Shown here: piece by piece, positions 23,930-34,311 of the stretch | Layout: the number at the start of each line of letters is the position of its first letter | Numbering within the stretch: the stretch's first letter is position 1 | From: Schistocerca nitens | Taxonomy: Eukaryota; Arthropoda; Insecta; Orthoptera; Acrididae | Direction: 5' to 3' | Assembly: GCF_023898315.1 (NCBI RefSeq) | Contig: NC_064617.1 | Location: forward strand, 716,489,202-716,553,201 | Length of the DNA: 64,000 nt | Notes under the pieces: generated by a model | Told to the model about the DNA's origin: nothing | Databases searched by the model: none | Seen by the model: only the letters and a program-made list of their open reading frames with translations | Program-made: the position numbers and the translations under genes

Positions 23930-25020
23930 TCACTGTGTTTAGGGACATGTCTTGGCACAATTTGGAAAGAGCACAATTTCAGTCTTTGTTTCCCCTAAAA
24001 GAAACAAGGTTATTAAAAAATTTAGTGGGAGAACGGTGAGGGATGGATAACTCTAGTGCTAGATAGAGAGAGCTCCACTTAATGTAAGTCAAGAGCTGAA
24101 ACTGTATTATGATCAGCACCATAAAATCGTCAAGGATATTGTTAAAAAAGTAAAATACCTGCACTGTGTTAAAAAAATAACACACTCCAATATAAAAAGA
24201 AAAAGAATTATTAAACCTGAAATAAACAAATGTAGTAATCCAAACGAAAATGACTTTCCAGAAAACAGTTCTGACCAGCAAATTCAGTGAGTGTTTCGCA
24301 CAGTGCCAGCAAACAATGAACCCAACAATACACAAAATAAAACAGATGCATTAGATTTACTTTGACACACACTGCATACATCAACAAACATTTCTTAAAA
24401 AAAATCCTCAAGGAGACTACAGAATGTATCAGCTCAATAAAAAGTTGTAATTCTGTTGATTATGATATTGTTTCTAGCAGACTATAAATATCTTGTGCTG
24501 ATTTGGTTGCACTGCCATTAATTTATCTTACTAACTAATCAGTAACTCACTGCACACTTCCTGATGGCCATAAATATGATGGAGTACTCCCATTTTAAGC
24601 AAACATGCCTAATTACTGACTCATTTCACTCCTCCAATCTTTTTAAATGACCTCTGGTAGAATAATGACTTGCTTTTTCTGAACAGAACTTGTTGACTGC
24701 ATATCAGTTTGGCGTTAATGGAACCCATTGACACATTATGACATAAGACATAATACCAATATCAGTATGGGAGAATAAAATATGTTGTCTCCCTTAAGGA
24801 TCAGTGCTGGACCCACTCCTGTTCTTAACAGGCAGAAATGATCTTCCTGTAATTTTAAAGAATGGTTTAAAACTGTAATTGTTATTGATGACAAAAGCAA
24901 ACTAGTGTTTGGTTCACACTCAGTGGTATTAGACATGCCTCAGATGATAGCTGAACAGGCTCACCCATGGTTCGCAGTAAGTAGTTTAAGCCTTTATCTG
25001 CCACACAAAGAAATGTTGTG
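23930..25020 (+). pseudogene. Heavily decayed non-LTR element
   Basis: Plus-strand translation shows NSVDYDIVSSRL (about 24455, RT motif A region) and RISAGPTPVLNRQKNDLP-like text (about 24800-24850, the PQGS-L-GP-LF...NDLP block). WFAVSSLSL-like sequence (about 24965) precedes the thumb. Stops and frame changes occur every few dozen codons. The lysine-rich stretch at 24130-24260 fits an EN-RT linker. The evidence is limited to the order of these motifs. Confidence 0.5.
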
Positions 25021-25194
25021 AAGAAAAAAATATTAAATTAGATGTATATGGTCAAGTTAACAATTTTAAATGCATTTCTTTTCAAAACTTGGTATGTTGC
25101 CTTCATGTACCAGTGCTGACAAAAGCAATTGGCACTGCACTATAAATACTACGGTGTTGTTCCTGTGGCTGAAAAATGGTTGAATTTTATACTA

Positions 25195-25520
25195 TTTCAT
25201 GTGAAGTGTCTTAAAACAATTGCTTTTTATTTCAAAGCACAGTCCAATATTGCAGTTTCCGTATTTTACAGTCGAATACCCCTGAGGACAATGCCAATGT
25301 CTTTCCTTTTGGCCCATACTCTGGCCAGTGACCAAAACTCTCATACTGTACGTCATGCACTGGCACAAGAGCTTCTGTTTTCTTCTTCTTCTGGACTTGC
25401 TGTCCATCCAGTAGTAAAAGTCAGTCTTCCTCTTCCCAGAAAAGATATGCCCATTTGCAATGTCCCAAGTAAGAATTCACCAACACATTTGTATAACAAT
25501 TCACCTTCAAGATTCCAGAA
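25195..25520 (-). pseudogene. piggyBac-like transposase C-terminus
   Basis: The minus-strand frame 25407-25192 includes RRRRKQKLLCQCMTYSM, then WHCPQGYSTVKYGNCNIGLC and FEIKSNCFKTLHMK. This resembles the C-terminal cysteine-rich domain of piggyBac transposases (C-x2-C pairs ending in L-C...C-F..YH). Upstream on that strand, GRGRLTFTTGWTASP is compatible with the proline/arginine linker that precedes the domain. The DDD catalytic core is not visible, so only the tail remains. Other Cys-rich proteins are possible. Confidence 0.45.
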
Positions 25521-25529
25521 ATAGAAAAG

Positions 25530-26446
25530 AATGTCTGTTACAAGTTTTTCATTAATAATGATGTGTTATGCATGGTGCCTGCATCTTCAGATGTGAAACA
25601 TAGCATTATTAACAAAACACTTGCTTATATGGACTGTTGTCTATTTTTGGAACATTGAACCACTGTTGCAGCATGAAGCCAAAATGGAGTGGAGTAATGT
25701 GTTCACCTTCAAGACTTTCTCTTTCCTTTATAAGCCATTTGCTTGCACAAGGAAAATGCATTGTCACAAAATTGAAAGAAACAGACACACTGGTAACTGA
25801 TGCACGCATAACCTTGCACAGTGCCTGCTAAGCATGTACACTATTCAGAAAATTTTCATTAAAGACAACAGAATATCATTGTGTATCAGAGCTTAAACGT
25901 TGCTTGCAAGTACCACTGATCTTCCAAGGACCAAACTCTCAACATTTTTCTAAACAATTGGCAAATATAATGTTGCTTGAGAGCAACTTTGCCTAATAAA
26001 GGGTTAAGTCTGAGTCTCACAAAGATTTATTTTATACAGTTTCAAGCAAACAAAATGATCTGCTGGCTGTGAAGCAGACATTCATTGTGACACAGTTTCA
26101 AGCAAACAAAATGATCTGCTGGCTGTGAAGCAGACATTCATTGTGACACACTAAGTGAAACACTATATGTAAATTTTCTTTGTGTCCACCTGAAGTTAAA
26201 ATGGAATCAATAGGTTGATAAATTAATCAATAAGCTCAATTCAGAATATTTTTCTGTTTGAAATATCTCTCATTCTGTACTCCTGAAAACAAATATGTTA
26301 GATTATTTTTTATGTTTTTGTCCCTGTTGTCTTACAGAATTATCTCCTGAGGTAATGACCTTAAAGCAAATAAACTGCTTATTCATTATACTTTAGCAGC
26401 ACAAATATTGTGTAACGTAGGTAATCACACATCTTATAGAGCCATT
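25530..26446. other. Unassigned sequence
   Basis: AT-rich DNA with no recognised coding motif. It contains the exact 56-bp tandem duplication listed separately. It could include further decayed piggyBac sequence, but I could not identify it. Confidence 0.45.
26037..26148. repeat. Perfect 56-bp tandem duplication
   Basis: Two exact adjacent copies (26037-26092 and 26093-26148) of a 56-bp unit beginning ACAGTTTCAAGCAAAC. Identity is complete by eye, so the duplication is recent (or an assembly artefact). Confidence 0.95.
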
Positions 26447-28904
26447 GATTTGATTTGATTTGATTTATTATTGGTCCTGTAGATCTTACAATTTGTACAG
26501 CAAAGCACATCATGATATAGGACAAGTCAATTTAATTAATTATGTTAAGATGGTATATGACGAGAGATGACAGTAGTGGCACATAACTCACATAGCAGAA
26601 TACATATAGGATACATAGACAAAATATAAAAAGGTGGTGTGTCATGAGAGATGACGGTCATGCATGCTGCACATAGCAGAATACATATAAGAGATACAGA
26701 CAGATTATGAGTAATAAACAATAATTAAATTATCTTACTAAGTAGAAATATCTACAAGTGAATATAAAGGTTATAACAAGTAATTGTGGTACATAGTTCA
26801 CATAGCAGAATGCATATATGAGATACAGACAGAATATAGATAAGATACAATAATTAAATTATCTTACTAAGTAGAAACATCTACAACTAAATAAACAGCT
26901 TATTTCAAGTAATTAAAATTTTGTTTCAAGAAATTTATGTACAGAATAGAAACAATGATTTAGTAGCAATTCCTTTAATTTAATTCTCATTATTTTTGGG
27001 TTTTTGCTTGTTTTTATGTCTGTTGGGAGGTGGTTGTATATTTTAATGCCCATACATTTAAACCCATTCGCATATAATTTTGTGTTGTGGGCTATAATGT
27101 GTAACTGTGTTTTGTTTCTGGTGTCATGTGTGTGGTGGTCTGCATTTCTGTCGAGAGTGTCCAAGTGCTGTACTGTAAAACAAGCTAGTTCCAATATATA
27201 GAGGCATGGCAGTGGCAGGATTTTTAGCTGTTGAAATAGTGGTTTACAGTGTTCAGTTCTTTTTTTACATTTCATTATTCTTACTACTTGTTTTTGTAAC
27301 TTGAAAACTGTGAGAGAATTAGAGCTCTTTCCCCAGAAGATTAGGCCATAGCTCAAGACAGACTCAAACAGGGCATGAAACACCAGCTTCAAGGTATCTA
27401 CACTGGCTGTGTCTTTTAATGATCGTAATAGATAGCAGGTTTTACTAAGCTTTTGTGACAATGCCTCAATATGTAGTTTCCAATTTAATGTGTTACTAAT
27501 GGTAAGTCCAAGAAATTTGGTGTCATACCAGTTCATAATGTCATCTTTGCCGATAACTATAACTGCATTGAAGGGGGTTAGATTTTGTCTAGTACAGAAG
27601 TTCATACTTACAGTTTTTTGAGTATTTATGAGTAGTCTATTTGCTTCAAACCACGATTATAAATGACAAGTAGTTTCATTAAATGCATCTTGCAATTTGT
27701 CACCTCTACTGGTTATCAGGATATTTGAGTCATCCGCAGACAGAAAGGAACTGGCATTTGGTATGTGTTCAGGGAGATCATTTATGAACAATATGAAAAG
27801 AACAGGGCCAAGGACAGATCCCTGAGGGACACCATTTGTTGTATGTAGTATATCTGACCTGCAGTGCCTGAATGTCTCCAATTTTCTTATTTCTACATAT
27901 TGCTTTCTTTGACTAAGGTAGCTATGGAACCAATTGTGGGCTACACCTCTAATCCCATTCTTATGGAGTTTCATAAGCAGCAGCTCGTGGTCGACTATGT
28001 CAAAGGCCTTGGACTGATCAAGAAATATACCGACAGCAGGTTGTTTATGGTCAACGAAACTTGAGCACTTTTCTAGAAATGAATACAAAGCATGTGTGGT
28101 GGTCCTATTTTTCCGAAATCCATATTGGGAAGATGTGATTATGTTGTTAGAATTGAAAAGTATTTCTAATCTAGTTAACATACAGTATTCAAATATTTTT
28201 GAGAAGGCAGATAGTATAGCAATTGGCCTATAGTTTGTCATGTCCGTTTTCTCTCCATTCTTGTAGAGAGGTATAATTTTAGCAAGTTTTAGCTGGTTTG
28301 GAAATGTTCCCTCTAGAAGTGAGATATTTATGATATTTGACAGGGGTCCACTGATTTAATTTGAACACTTATGAAGTAAGAAGCAGGGTATCAAATCATG
28401 TCCTGCAGAATAAATCTTTTGACTCTTTTTTTAATAATATCTTCAATTTCATATGGTGTTGTAGGAGATAGAAAAAAGGAGTTCAGAGGAGTATTATTTT
28501 TGAGACAAGAGTGTGCAGTGTTTGGAGAGTTAGTCAGGAGATTTGTGGGAGGAGAGTGAACAGTATTTGAAGAGTTGGTTAGATTTGTGGAAATTTCTGA
28601 AAAATATCTGTTGAATTTATTGGCAATTTTATGTGCATTTTCAGTCTTTTGTCCTTCTATATTTAGTGTGATTTTATCCTCTATCCTTAACTTTCTACCA
28701 GTCTGTTCATTTACTATACCCCAGATGGTCTTACATTTGTTGGAAGGGCACCTAATTGTTTTATCATTATGAGCTTTTTTAGCCCATTTGATAACTCTCC
28801 TGCATGTGTTTTTGTAATTTTTGTAGTATACCTTGAACTCTTTGGATTTGCCACTGTCCCATTTGCTAAGTCTGTGCAGCAGCCTCATCTTTTCTGATGA
28901 AGTT
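26447..28904 (-). mobile_element. Non-LTR retrotransposon with (AAATC)n 3' tail
   Basis: This is a 5'-truncated jockey/CR1-type element read on the minus strand. The 3' end is a simple (AAATC)n tail (seen as GATTT repeats at 26447-26466) preceded by an AT-rich 3' UTR. The UTR contains two similar blocks, 26540-26720 and 26745-26870, each with CACATAGCAGAATACATAT. At its 5' limit (28904) it abuts the A-rich 3' tail of the next element, on the same strand. Confidence 0.85.
26913..28904 (-). pseudogene. Reverse transcriptase of the (AAATC)n-tailed non-LTR element
   Basis: Three frames lie in order. 28904-28391 is the lysine-rich EN-RT linker (WAKKAHNDKT, CKTIWGIVNEQTGRK, NKFNRYFSEI). 28241-27657 is RT: NYRPIAILSAFSKIFE, SQYGFRKNRTTTHAL, LDQSKAFDIVDHELLL (motif A), NGVPQGSVLGPVLFILFIND (motif B/C) and FLSADDSNILI in place of FADD. 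27605-26913 is the thumb and C-terminus: KFLGLTISNTLNWKLHI, YGLIFWGKSS, LQKQVVRIM and HCFYSVHKFLETKF. Only a few breaks separate them, so the copy is moderately old. No endonuclease domain is present. Confidence 0.9.
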
Positions 28905-29479
28905 TTATTTATTTTATTTATCCAGTCGTTGACAATAAATATTGTATGGATGTTGTCAAGGGTACATGTAAGCCATTTCAAAGAAATGGGACACAAACAA
29001 TATATACGTAAAAAAGTACAAAACAAAATAATACAATGAAGTTAATAATAATACAATGATATTAATATAGCCTATATCCATCCCTGCTTGTTATTTTAAA
29101 TGCATAGTCTGTTTTTCATAAGGCTCCCTAAACGGCAAGACCTTATATACACAACACTGCTTAAGTACATATTTACAACACACAACAGCTGTCCTTTAAG
29201 TATGAAAATGTAATGAATGATTAGGTAATGAATGATTAGGTACAGATAGAGTATTTTCCATTTTGCCTTTATAAATATCATCAGAAAAAATTTATTGACC
29301 TACATAGTCATTTACAGAATAAAAACATTGTTTTACTAGAAATTTTTTAAATTCTGTTTTAAATTTGTTACCATCTTCTAACTGCCTTATGTTGACTGGC
29401 AATGCCTTGTACAGTTTTGCACCGATATGGCTCACATGCCTTTGTGTATTCGTTCTTTTTGTTTGCTGAGTATTGAGTG
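28905..29479 (-). mobile_element. Non-LTR element 1, 3' half (interrupted by Gypsy)
   Basis: This piece holds the last C-terminal residues of the RT protein (NTQRHVSHIGAKLYKALP, FKKFLVKQCFYSVNDY; about 29475-29310 minus), then a 3' UTR ending in an A-rich TAAATAAAATAAATAAAA-like tail at 28905-28922. The protein frame continues directly from the piece at 34312, across the Gypsy insertion. The 3' UTR contains a short direct repeat (AATGAATGATTAGGT twice, about 29212-29241). Confidence 0.85.
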
Positions 29480-29679
29480 TGAGGGGATATCGTATAGTTG
29501 TAGGTAAACAACTAGAATTCTCTCTTATACAGATTTATTCACACTTAGCGTCTACACAGATACAAGTCCAGAGGCTAACTGCCATTAGCGTCCAACATCC
29601 TGCCCCCAAAGCCCTCTCCTCAAAGATAGCACACTTGCGCACAGAACAAATATCGATATTTATGGCGCTCTACGCCAAA
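29480..29679 (-). repeat. 3' LTR of Gypsy copy 1
   Basis: It aligns end to end with 34112-34311 with few differences and ends TG..CA-like on the transcript strand (the outer end reads CCCCTCA). Its start reads TTTGGCGTAG where the other LTR has TGTGGTGTAG. It carries an AATAAA on the transcript strand (near 29536) that could serve as polyadenylation signal. Confidence 0.9.
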
Positions 29680-29682
29680 TAG

Positions 29683-29701
29683 CCCCCCCCCCCCCCCCCC
29701 C
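29683..29701 (-). other. G19 run at the polypurine-tract position of Gypsy copy 1
   Basis: On the transcript strand a run of 19 G lies just upstream of the 3' LTR, where the plus-strand primer (polypurine tract) is expected. A second, opposite G-rich run (on the plus strand) lies at about 29730-29748. The same arrangement recurs in copy 2. Confidence 0.6.
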
Positions 29702-29754
29702 GCTCAGTATGCAGTACGTCCCTGTGAATGGGGGGGGGGGAGGGGGGTGAGAGG

Positions 29755-30900
29755 TTAGGAAGGTAACGCACAGTTCTTCTGCGTCAGGCGGAAGCGGTCG
29801 ACTGGTAGGAGACCGGGGGGTGAAACCCGGTACGTCGACGGCGAAGTCAGCACAGCAAGCGACGCCGGCGGCTGAAGACAACGTACTGTCCTGGAGCGGA
29901 GGTGTAGCACTTCGTCAGCAGGCATGCGGAGAATCACCTTGCCAGAAGGCCTAACAAAGGCACGCAAATTGCCACACGCAGCACTTCTGCTCAATTTAAA
30001 GCGGCGCACCACAGGAGATTCTGCACTTCCTCCCTCAGTATTGTCACACGCGAGTACCACACACACCGTATCGCCATCTACGACAACAGATAGTTTATGT
30101 ATGTCATCAGGGTGCACATGTGTTGTGAATTCTTGGATGGCACCTTTACGAGCAATGTTAGGGAGGCAGGGAGATGTGGGAAAGCCATGGCAGGGGGAAG
30201 CATCTGCTAAGAGGGGGGTGGCAGGTGCACTGGACTGCGCAGGAGACAACCTCGGGCGATCAGCTGACAGACGAGGGAGCGTGACCGAAGGCAACGAGGA
30301 GCCAGCGTGGATTGAACGGCGTGACAAAGAGCAGTCACACGAAGATGGTAACACAATGGTAGAATCCGAGTGGTTGGCAGTTCGACTGCGAGGGCTGTGA
30401 GGAGTGAAGCCCCGGAAAGATTGGCCACTCGAATTAGATGAATGCGGAGAAGGAGCAGTGCTCGGCAGAGAAGCACGCTGTGGAGAATCAATACCCAAAT
30501 GCATGGTGTGGGAAGATGGATGGCCGCTCGAAGCAGGAGTGGGAGAAATAGGGGCAGAATCAGGGAGGTTCACCTGAGGCTCAATGAAGGCTGGTTTCAC
30601 TCGGTTGAGTAAGACCGTGGTTACAGACTCTTTTATGAGGAGATCCATGTTATTCTCAGAGCGTTTGACGACCTTGTAAGGACCTGTGTAGAGCGACTGA
30701 AGCGGGGCTTTGACTGAGTTGTCTCTGAGAAACACGTACTCACAAGAGTCTAGCGTACGTGGTACGTAAACGCACCGAGGTGTATGAGCAGCCGGAGGTG
30801 GCGGCTGAATTTTGCTGCAGTGCAAGCGCAGCCGCTCAAGAAGTGAAGGGAGTTCAGAGGGCCGTGGAAGTGGGGTCTGAGTGACTAATTCTCCAGGCAA
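29755..30900 (-). CDS. Gypsy integrase C-terminus with a long Ser/Pro-rich extension
   Basis: 381 codons. The first ~100 residues match the end of Gypsy integrases: LPSLLERLRLHCSKI, then YVFLRDNSVKAPLQSLYTGP and YKVV, a GPY/F-type module ending in LLNRVKPAF. After it comes about 140 residues rich in Ser, Pro and His, then a compact hydrophobic region (DDIHKLSVVVDGDTVCVVLA, RRFKLSRSAACGNLRAFV, GKVILRMPADEVLHL). I do not recognise this C-terminal part. It is also present in copy 2, so it belongs to the element. The frame is separated from the upstream integrase by a stop in this copy. Confidence 0.8.
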   Translation of the reverse strand: MPGELVTQTPLPRPSELPSLLERLRLHCSKIQPPPPAAHTPRCVYVPRTLDSCEYVFLRDNSVKAPLQSLYTGPYKVVKRSENNMDLLIKESVTTVLLNRVKPAFIEPQVNLPDSAPISPTPASSGHPSSHTMHLGIDSPQRASLPSTAPSPHSSNSSGQSFRGFTPHSPRSRTANHSDSTIVLPSSCDCSLSRRSIHAGSSLPSVTLPRLSADRPRLSPAQSSAPATPLLADASPCHGFPTSPCLPNIARKGAIQEFTTHVHPDDIHKLSVVVDGDTVCVVLACDNTEGGSAESPVVRRFKLSRSAACGNLRAFVRPSGKVILRMPADEVLHLRSRTVRCLQPPASLAVLTSPSTYRVSPPGLLPVDRFRLTQKNCALPS

Positions 30901-30909
30901 AACCAGAGG

Positions 30910-31825
30910 TTAGCCATACACAAACTCGGCTACGGAACCCTTAAGGTATTCCTTGAAAGTCGCACGAAGGCCAAGGAGCACGAAGGGCAGTGCCTCTGTC
31001 CATAGTGAGTCATGGCAATGCAGGGCAGACTTTAAGGTACGATGCCATCGCTCGACAAGCCCATTGCTTTGGGGGGTGGTATGCAGAAGTATGAATTTTG
31101 ACAATACCACACATTTTACATAAGTCAGAGAAAACTGAAGACTCGAATTGTCGCCCCTGGTCAGTGGTGAGGTAAACAGGTGAGCCAAATCTAGAGATCC
31201 ACGAATCTAAGAATGCTCGACTTACTGTCTCGGAGGTAATGTTCAGAATAGGCACAGCCTCAGCCCACCAAGTCATCCTGTCAATAGCTGTAAACAAGTA
31301 ACCGAAACCCTCGGAAGGGGGCAAAGGGCCTACGAGGTCGACATGAACGTGGTGAAACCGGCCTGGCGGTTGGGAAAAACAGCCAAGGGGTGGAGAAGTG
31401 TGCCTGGAAACTTTGTTCTGTTGACACACCATGCATGCCATTGCCCAAGAGTGACAGTCACGGCGCATGTCTCTCCAGACAAACCGTTCAGTTACCAGAC
31501 GGGTGGAAGCTTTGACACTGGGGTGTGCTAATGTGTGTAGTTCGTCAAAGTCCTGTCGTTGAAGGGGCTTAGGAATGAATGGCCGCAACGTACCAGTCGA
31601 TTCATCACACCACACTAAGTCAGATATGCCAGGGAAAGTAGAGCGTACCGGTTGGAGAGAGGAGCTGTGGTCTGAAATTAACTGCATGGTATCGGGGTCT
31701 GCCGATTGCAACCGAGGTAGGTCTGTTAAGTCAATTAAGGTTGTGACAGCACCAACACGCGAGAGAAAATCAGCGACCACATTGTCCGCTCCTCGGATGT
31801 AGCGAATGTCATTTGTAAATTGCAA
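30910..31825 (-). pseudogene. Gypsy integrase (zinc finger and catalytic core, split in two frames)
   Basis: Residues from 31825 contain the HHCC zinc-binding part (HTLAHPSVKAST...CHSWAMACMVCQQNK, about 31545-31425), then HVDLVGPLPP (first Asp) and LTTDQGRQFESS (second Asp, about 31165). The third catalytic residue lies in another frame: 31188-30910 holds SNGLVERWHRTLKSAL, with the Glu at about 31055. The break is at a short C run (31071-31076 region, complement). The same break occurs in copy 2. The core is therefore not made as one protein from either copy unless a frameshift happens in translation. Confidence 0.85.
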
Positions 31826-31828
31826 GAT

Positions 31829-33661
31829 TTAATTGATGTGACGAAAGCGGCGTGGGGGCGGATCAGCCGCAGGATTTTTTATGGCAGGAACCAACGGCTT
31901 GTGATCAGTGAGCACATAGAAATCTCGTCCCTCAACATCAGTTCTGAAGTGTCTTATGGCCTCGTAAACTGCAAGTAATTCTCTGTCGAATGCTGAGTAT
32001 TTCTTCTGCGCGTTGTTTAGCTTTTTTGAGAAAAACTGCAGGGGGGTCCTAACATCATTGTATGTGTGACTCAGTAATGCGCCGACAGCATTGTCACTAG
32101 CGTCATTAGTGATAAACATTGTGGCATCCGCCCGTGGGTGAGCAATAGTGACAGCGGAGGCCAAAAGCTGTTTGATTTCGTTAAATGCCTTGTCCATGTC
32201 TGGTCTCCATGGTACCTGGCGGGTGCCAGAAGTTTGTGGGCCAGCGAGAGCATCTGTGAGAGGAGCCTGCACCGCAGAAGCGGCTGGCAAATGTTTCCGG
32301 TAATAATTAACTGTTCCGATGAACCTGCGTAATTCCCTATAGGTCTGAGGGCGTAGCATCTCGAGAACAGGTTTGATCTTGTTCTGTGGTGGTGTCAGAC
32401 CGTCCGATGACACAACATAACTTAGGAATGTGATGGATGACTGGTGCAATTGAGTCTTTTTATTGTTCAGTTCAATACCAGCGGCTGCTAAAATATCCGT
32501 CACGACTTGAACACGCTCCTCACTCTGTTCTAAAGTAGAAGCAAAAACCAATATGTCGTCCATGTATACGAAACAAAAGTCTAGATGGGATAAAGTTTGA
32601 TTGATGAAACGCTGCCACGTTTGGGGGGCGTTTTTCAACCCAAACGGCATAAATTTGTATTGAAACAGCCCGAAGGGAGTGGTTATGGCAGTCTTTTCAA
32701 TGTCCTCCGGAGCCATAGGAATCTGATGAAATGCGTGCTTACAGTCCAAAAGAGAGAAGTACTTTGCACCTGCGAGCGCATGATTGAAGTCTGCGATGTG
32801 TGGGACCGGATATTTATCAATGATGGTGCGGGCATTTAAACGTCTATAGTCTCCGACCATACGCCAAGTACCGTCTTTCTTTTGGTCAAACAGGATAGGA
32901 CTAGCCCAGCAACTGGAAGAAGGTTCAATTATTCCCTTTTGTAACACATCGTCCAATTGTTCTTTTGCAATTTTCATAGATTCTGGCTTGAGGCGGCATG
33001 GACATTGCGATATGGGCGGCCCATTGGTTAGACGTAACCGTTGAACTGTGCCGTTAGTGACTACTGCAATACATGGCACGGCACGACAGTCAGATGTCCG
33101 TGAAGTGGAGCAGGCAGTGGCGGACGGGCCAAGCTGTGGCGCTGAGGGCACGGAAGTACAGGTGTGCCACCCGCTCGTAGGCTGCATAATGGCCGCACAC
33201 GTGTTAACATGGGCGAGGTTGGTACACTGGTTCTTGGTAGCGGGCTGTGCCGCTACGAGCGCTGTAGGCACGAGTGGGCATGGCCGGACAGCAGATGGCC
33301 GTAGTTCATTGCTGCGAGCTTGGCAAGTTAATTGTCCATTCGGAACGCAAGGAGCATGAGCACTCGGGCAGAACCTATCATTGCAAAAGGGGGTGCTGAC
33401 ACAGTTTACAGAGTTCACTACATTGTCGTTAACGTGCGCGGGCATGGGAACACCAGATTGGCATGGACTGACCTTGTCTGTAGCCGACGAGTCGTCTGCT
33501 TGTAGTGCCGCGAGGCGTTGTTGTGAGGAGGCCAACTCATGGTCTACGTCGCGGAGATGCAGCAGCATTTCCATATGTTCCATTCGCAATTCGAAGACTT
33601 GGCGCACTCCAGTAGCCACATGTTTGTCCAAGATTGCAGCTCCAAGGATAGGTTTGCACAC
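31829..33661 (-). CDS. Gypsy pol: reverse transcriptase and RNase H
   Basis: 610 codons open. Residues 1-200 are a low-complexity Cys/Pro/Ala-rich linker after the protease. RT follows: GIIEPSSSCWASPILFDQKK, WRMVGDYRRLN, YFSLLDCKHAFHQIPM (motif A), TPFGLFQYKFMPFGLKNAPQ (motif B) and FVYMDDILVFA (YMDD, about residue 375). RNase H follows with FITNDASDNAVGALLS, FSKKLNNAQKKYSAFDRELL and YVLTDHKPL. The frame continues nearly to the integrase at 31825. Length and order are typical of Ty3/Gypsy pol. The open frame suggests recent age even though the protease upstream and integrase downstream are broken. Confidence 0.92.
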   Translation of the reverse strand: MCKPILGAAILDKHVATGVRQVFELRMEHMEMLLHLRDVDHELASSQQRLAALQADDSSATDKVSPCQSGVPMPAHVNDNVVNSVNCVSTPFCNDRFCPSAHAPCVPNGQLTCQARSNELRPSAVRPCPLVPTALVAAQPATKNQCTNLAHVNTCAAIMQPTSGWHTCTSVPSAPQLGPSATACSTSRTSDCRAVPCIAVVTNGTVQRLRLTNGPPISQCPCRLKPESMKIAKEQLDDVLQKGIIEPSSSCWASPILFDQKKDGTWRMVGDYRRLNARTIIDKYPVPHIADFNHALAGAKYFSLLDCKHAFHQIPMAPEDIEKTAITTPFGLFQYKFMPFGLKNAPQTWQRFINQTLSHLDFCFVYMDDILVFASTLEQSEERVQVVTDILAAAGIELNNKKTQLHQSSITFLSYVVSSDGLTPPQNKIKPVLEMLRPQTYRELRRFIGTVNYYRKHLPAASAVQAPLTDALAGPQTSGTRQVPWRPDMDKAFNEIKQLLASAVTIAHPRADATMFITNDASDNAVGALLSHTYNDVRTPLQFFSKKLNNAQKKYSAFDRELLAVYEAIRHFRTDVEGRDFYVLTDHKPLVPAIKNPAADPPPRRFRHIN

Positions 33662-33885
33662 TTCTTAGCACTCGGCGAAGTGAAAGGAATATGTTTGTTA
33701 AGGGCGGGGTAAAACACAGTATTTTGCACAAAATCTAGTGACAACTGATAGTGCTTGAGGAAATCAATTCTGAAAATAGGTTCTTCAATTGTTGACACTA
33801 GAAACGTCGACTCCAGCTTGCACTCGAGCGAAAGTTTCACTGTATACAAAGTGGAACCTGAACACTGTAGGGTAGACAAGTTCAC
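33544..33885 (-). pseudogene. Gypsy aspartic protease remnant
   Basis: The frame contains KLSLECKLESTFLVSTIEEP and IFRIDFLKHYQLSLDF, matching the second half of Gypsy proteases (V...PILGxDFL). The N-terminal catalytic D-T/S-G motif is not visible in frame, although TVFRFHF-like text upstream may be its degraded surroundings. It overlaps the pol frame that starts at 33661 in a different frame. Confidence 0.6.
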
Positions 33886-34099
33886 TGCACGTTCGGGCTG
33901 AAGGATTCTGAAGATTCTTGCGGCGTGTCCATTACGACGGCAGGAGTGCTGGAGAGATGTTGCTGGAATCCGGGTGGCGGTGAATGCTGAAAGGCCGTTG
34001 TCTGGAGCTGAACAAATGCCCTCGCGATCGCGGAGAAACCCGATGCGGTAGGCACGTAACTAACCTTCGGGCGGTAACTCGGACGCGTATTACACAAAA

Positions 34100-34110
34100 C
34101 GGGGTCACCA
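34100..34110 (-). promoter_or_regulatory. Putative primer-binding site of Gypsy copy 1
   Basis: On the transcript strand TGGTGACCCCG begins one base after the 5' LTR. A TGG start matches the complement of a tRNA 3' CCA end. I have not identified which tRNA. Confidence 0.6.
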
Positions 34111-34111
34111 G

Positions 34112-34311
34112 AGAGGGGATATGGTATAGTTGTAGGTAAACAACTAGAATTCCCTCATATACAGATTTATTCACACTTAGCGTCTACACAGATACAAGTC
34201 CGGAGGCTAACTGCCGTTAGCGTCAAACATCCTGCCCCCAAAGCCCTCTCCTCAAAGATAGCACACTTGCGCACAGAACAAATATCGATATTTATGGCGC
34301 TCTACACCACA
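34112..34311 (-). repeat. 5' LTR of Gypsy copy 1
   Basis: 200 bp, starting TGTGGTGTAGAGCGCC on the transcript strand. It shares with the LTRs of copy 2 the block ATAAATATCGATATTTGTTC and the AATAAATCTGTAT segment. Confidence 0.92.

Larger units (their letters stand above)
29480..34311 (-). mobile_element. Gypsy LTR retrotransposon copy 1 (full-length, minus strand)
   Basis: Two 200-bp LTRs (29480-29679 and 34112-34311) bound the element, and AGTG is duplicated at 29476-29479 and 34312-34315. Inside, in transcript order, are a PBS-like TGG start, a protease remnant, RT and RNase H, integrase in two frames, a long Ser/Pro-rich extension, and a G-run before the 3' LTR. There is no recognisable gag nucleocapsid (no CCHC knuckle), and only about 200 bp lie between the PBS and the protease. 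It is inserted in non-LTR element 1. Frame breaks make this copy defective. Confidence 0.95.

Noticed and set aside
29924-30400. 158-codon plus-strand frame within Gypsy copy 1
   Set aside because: It is antisense to the pol extension, with no independent motif and no match in the corresponding region of copy 2.
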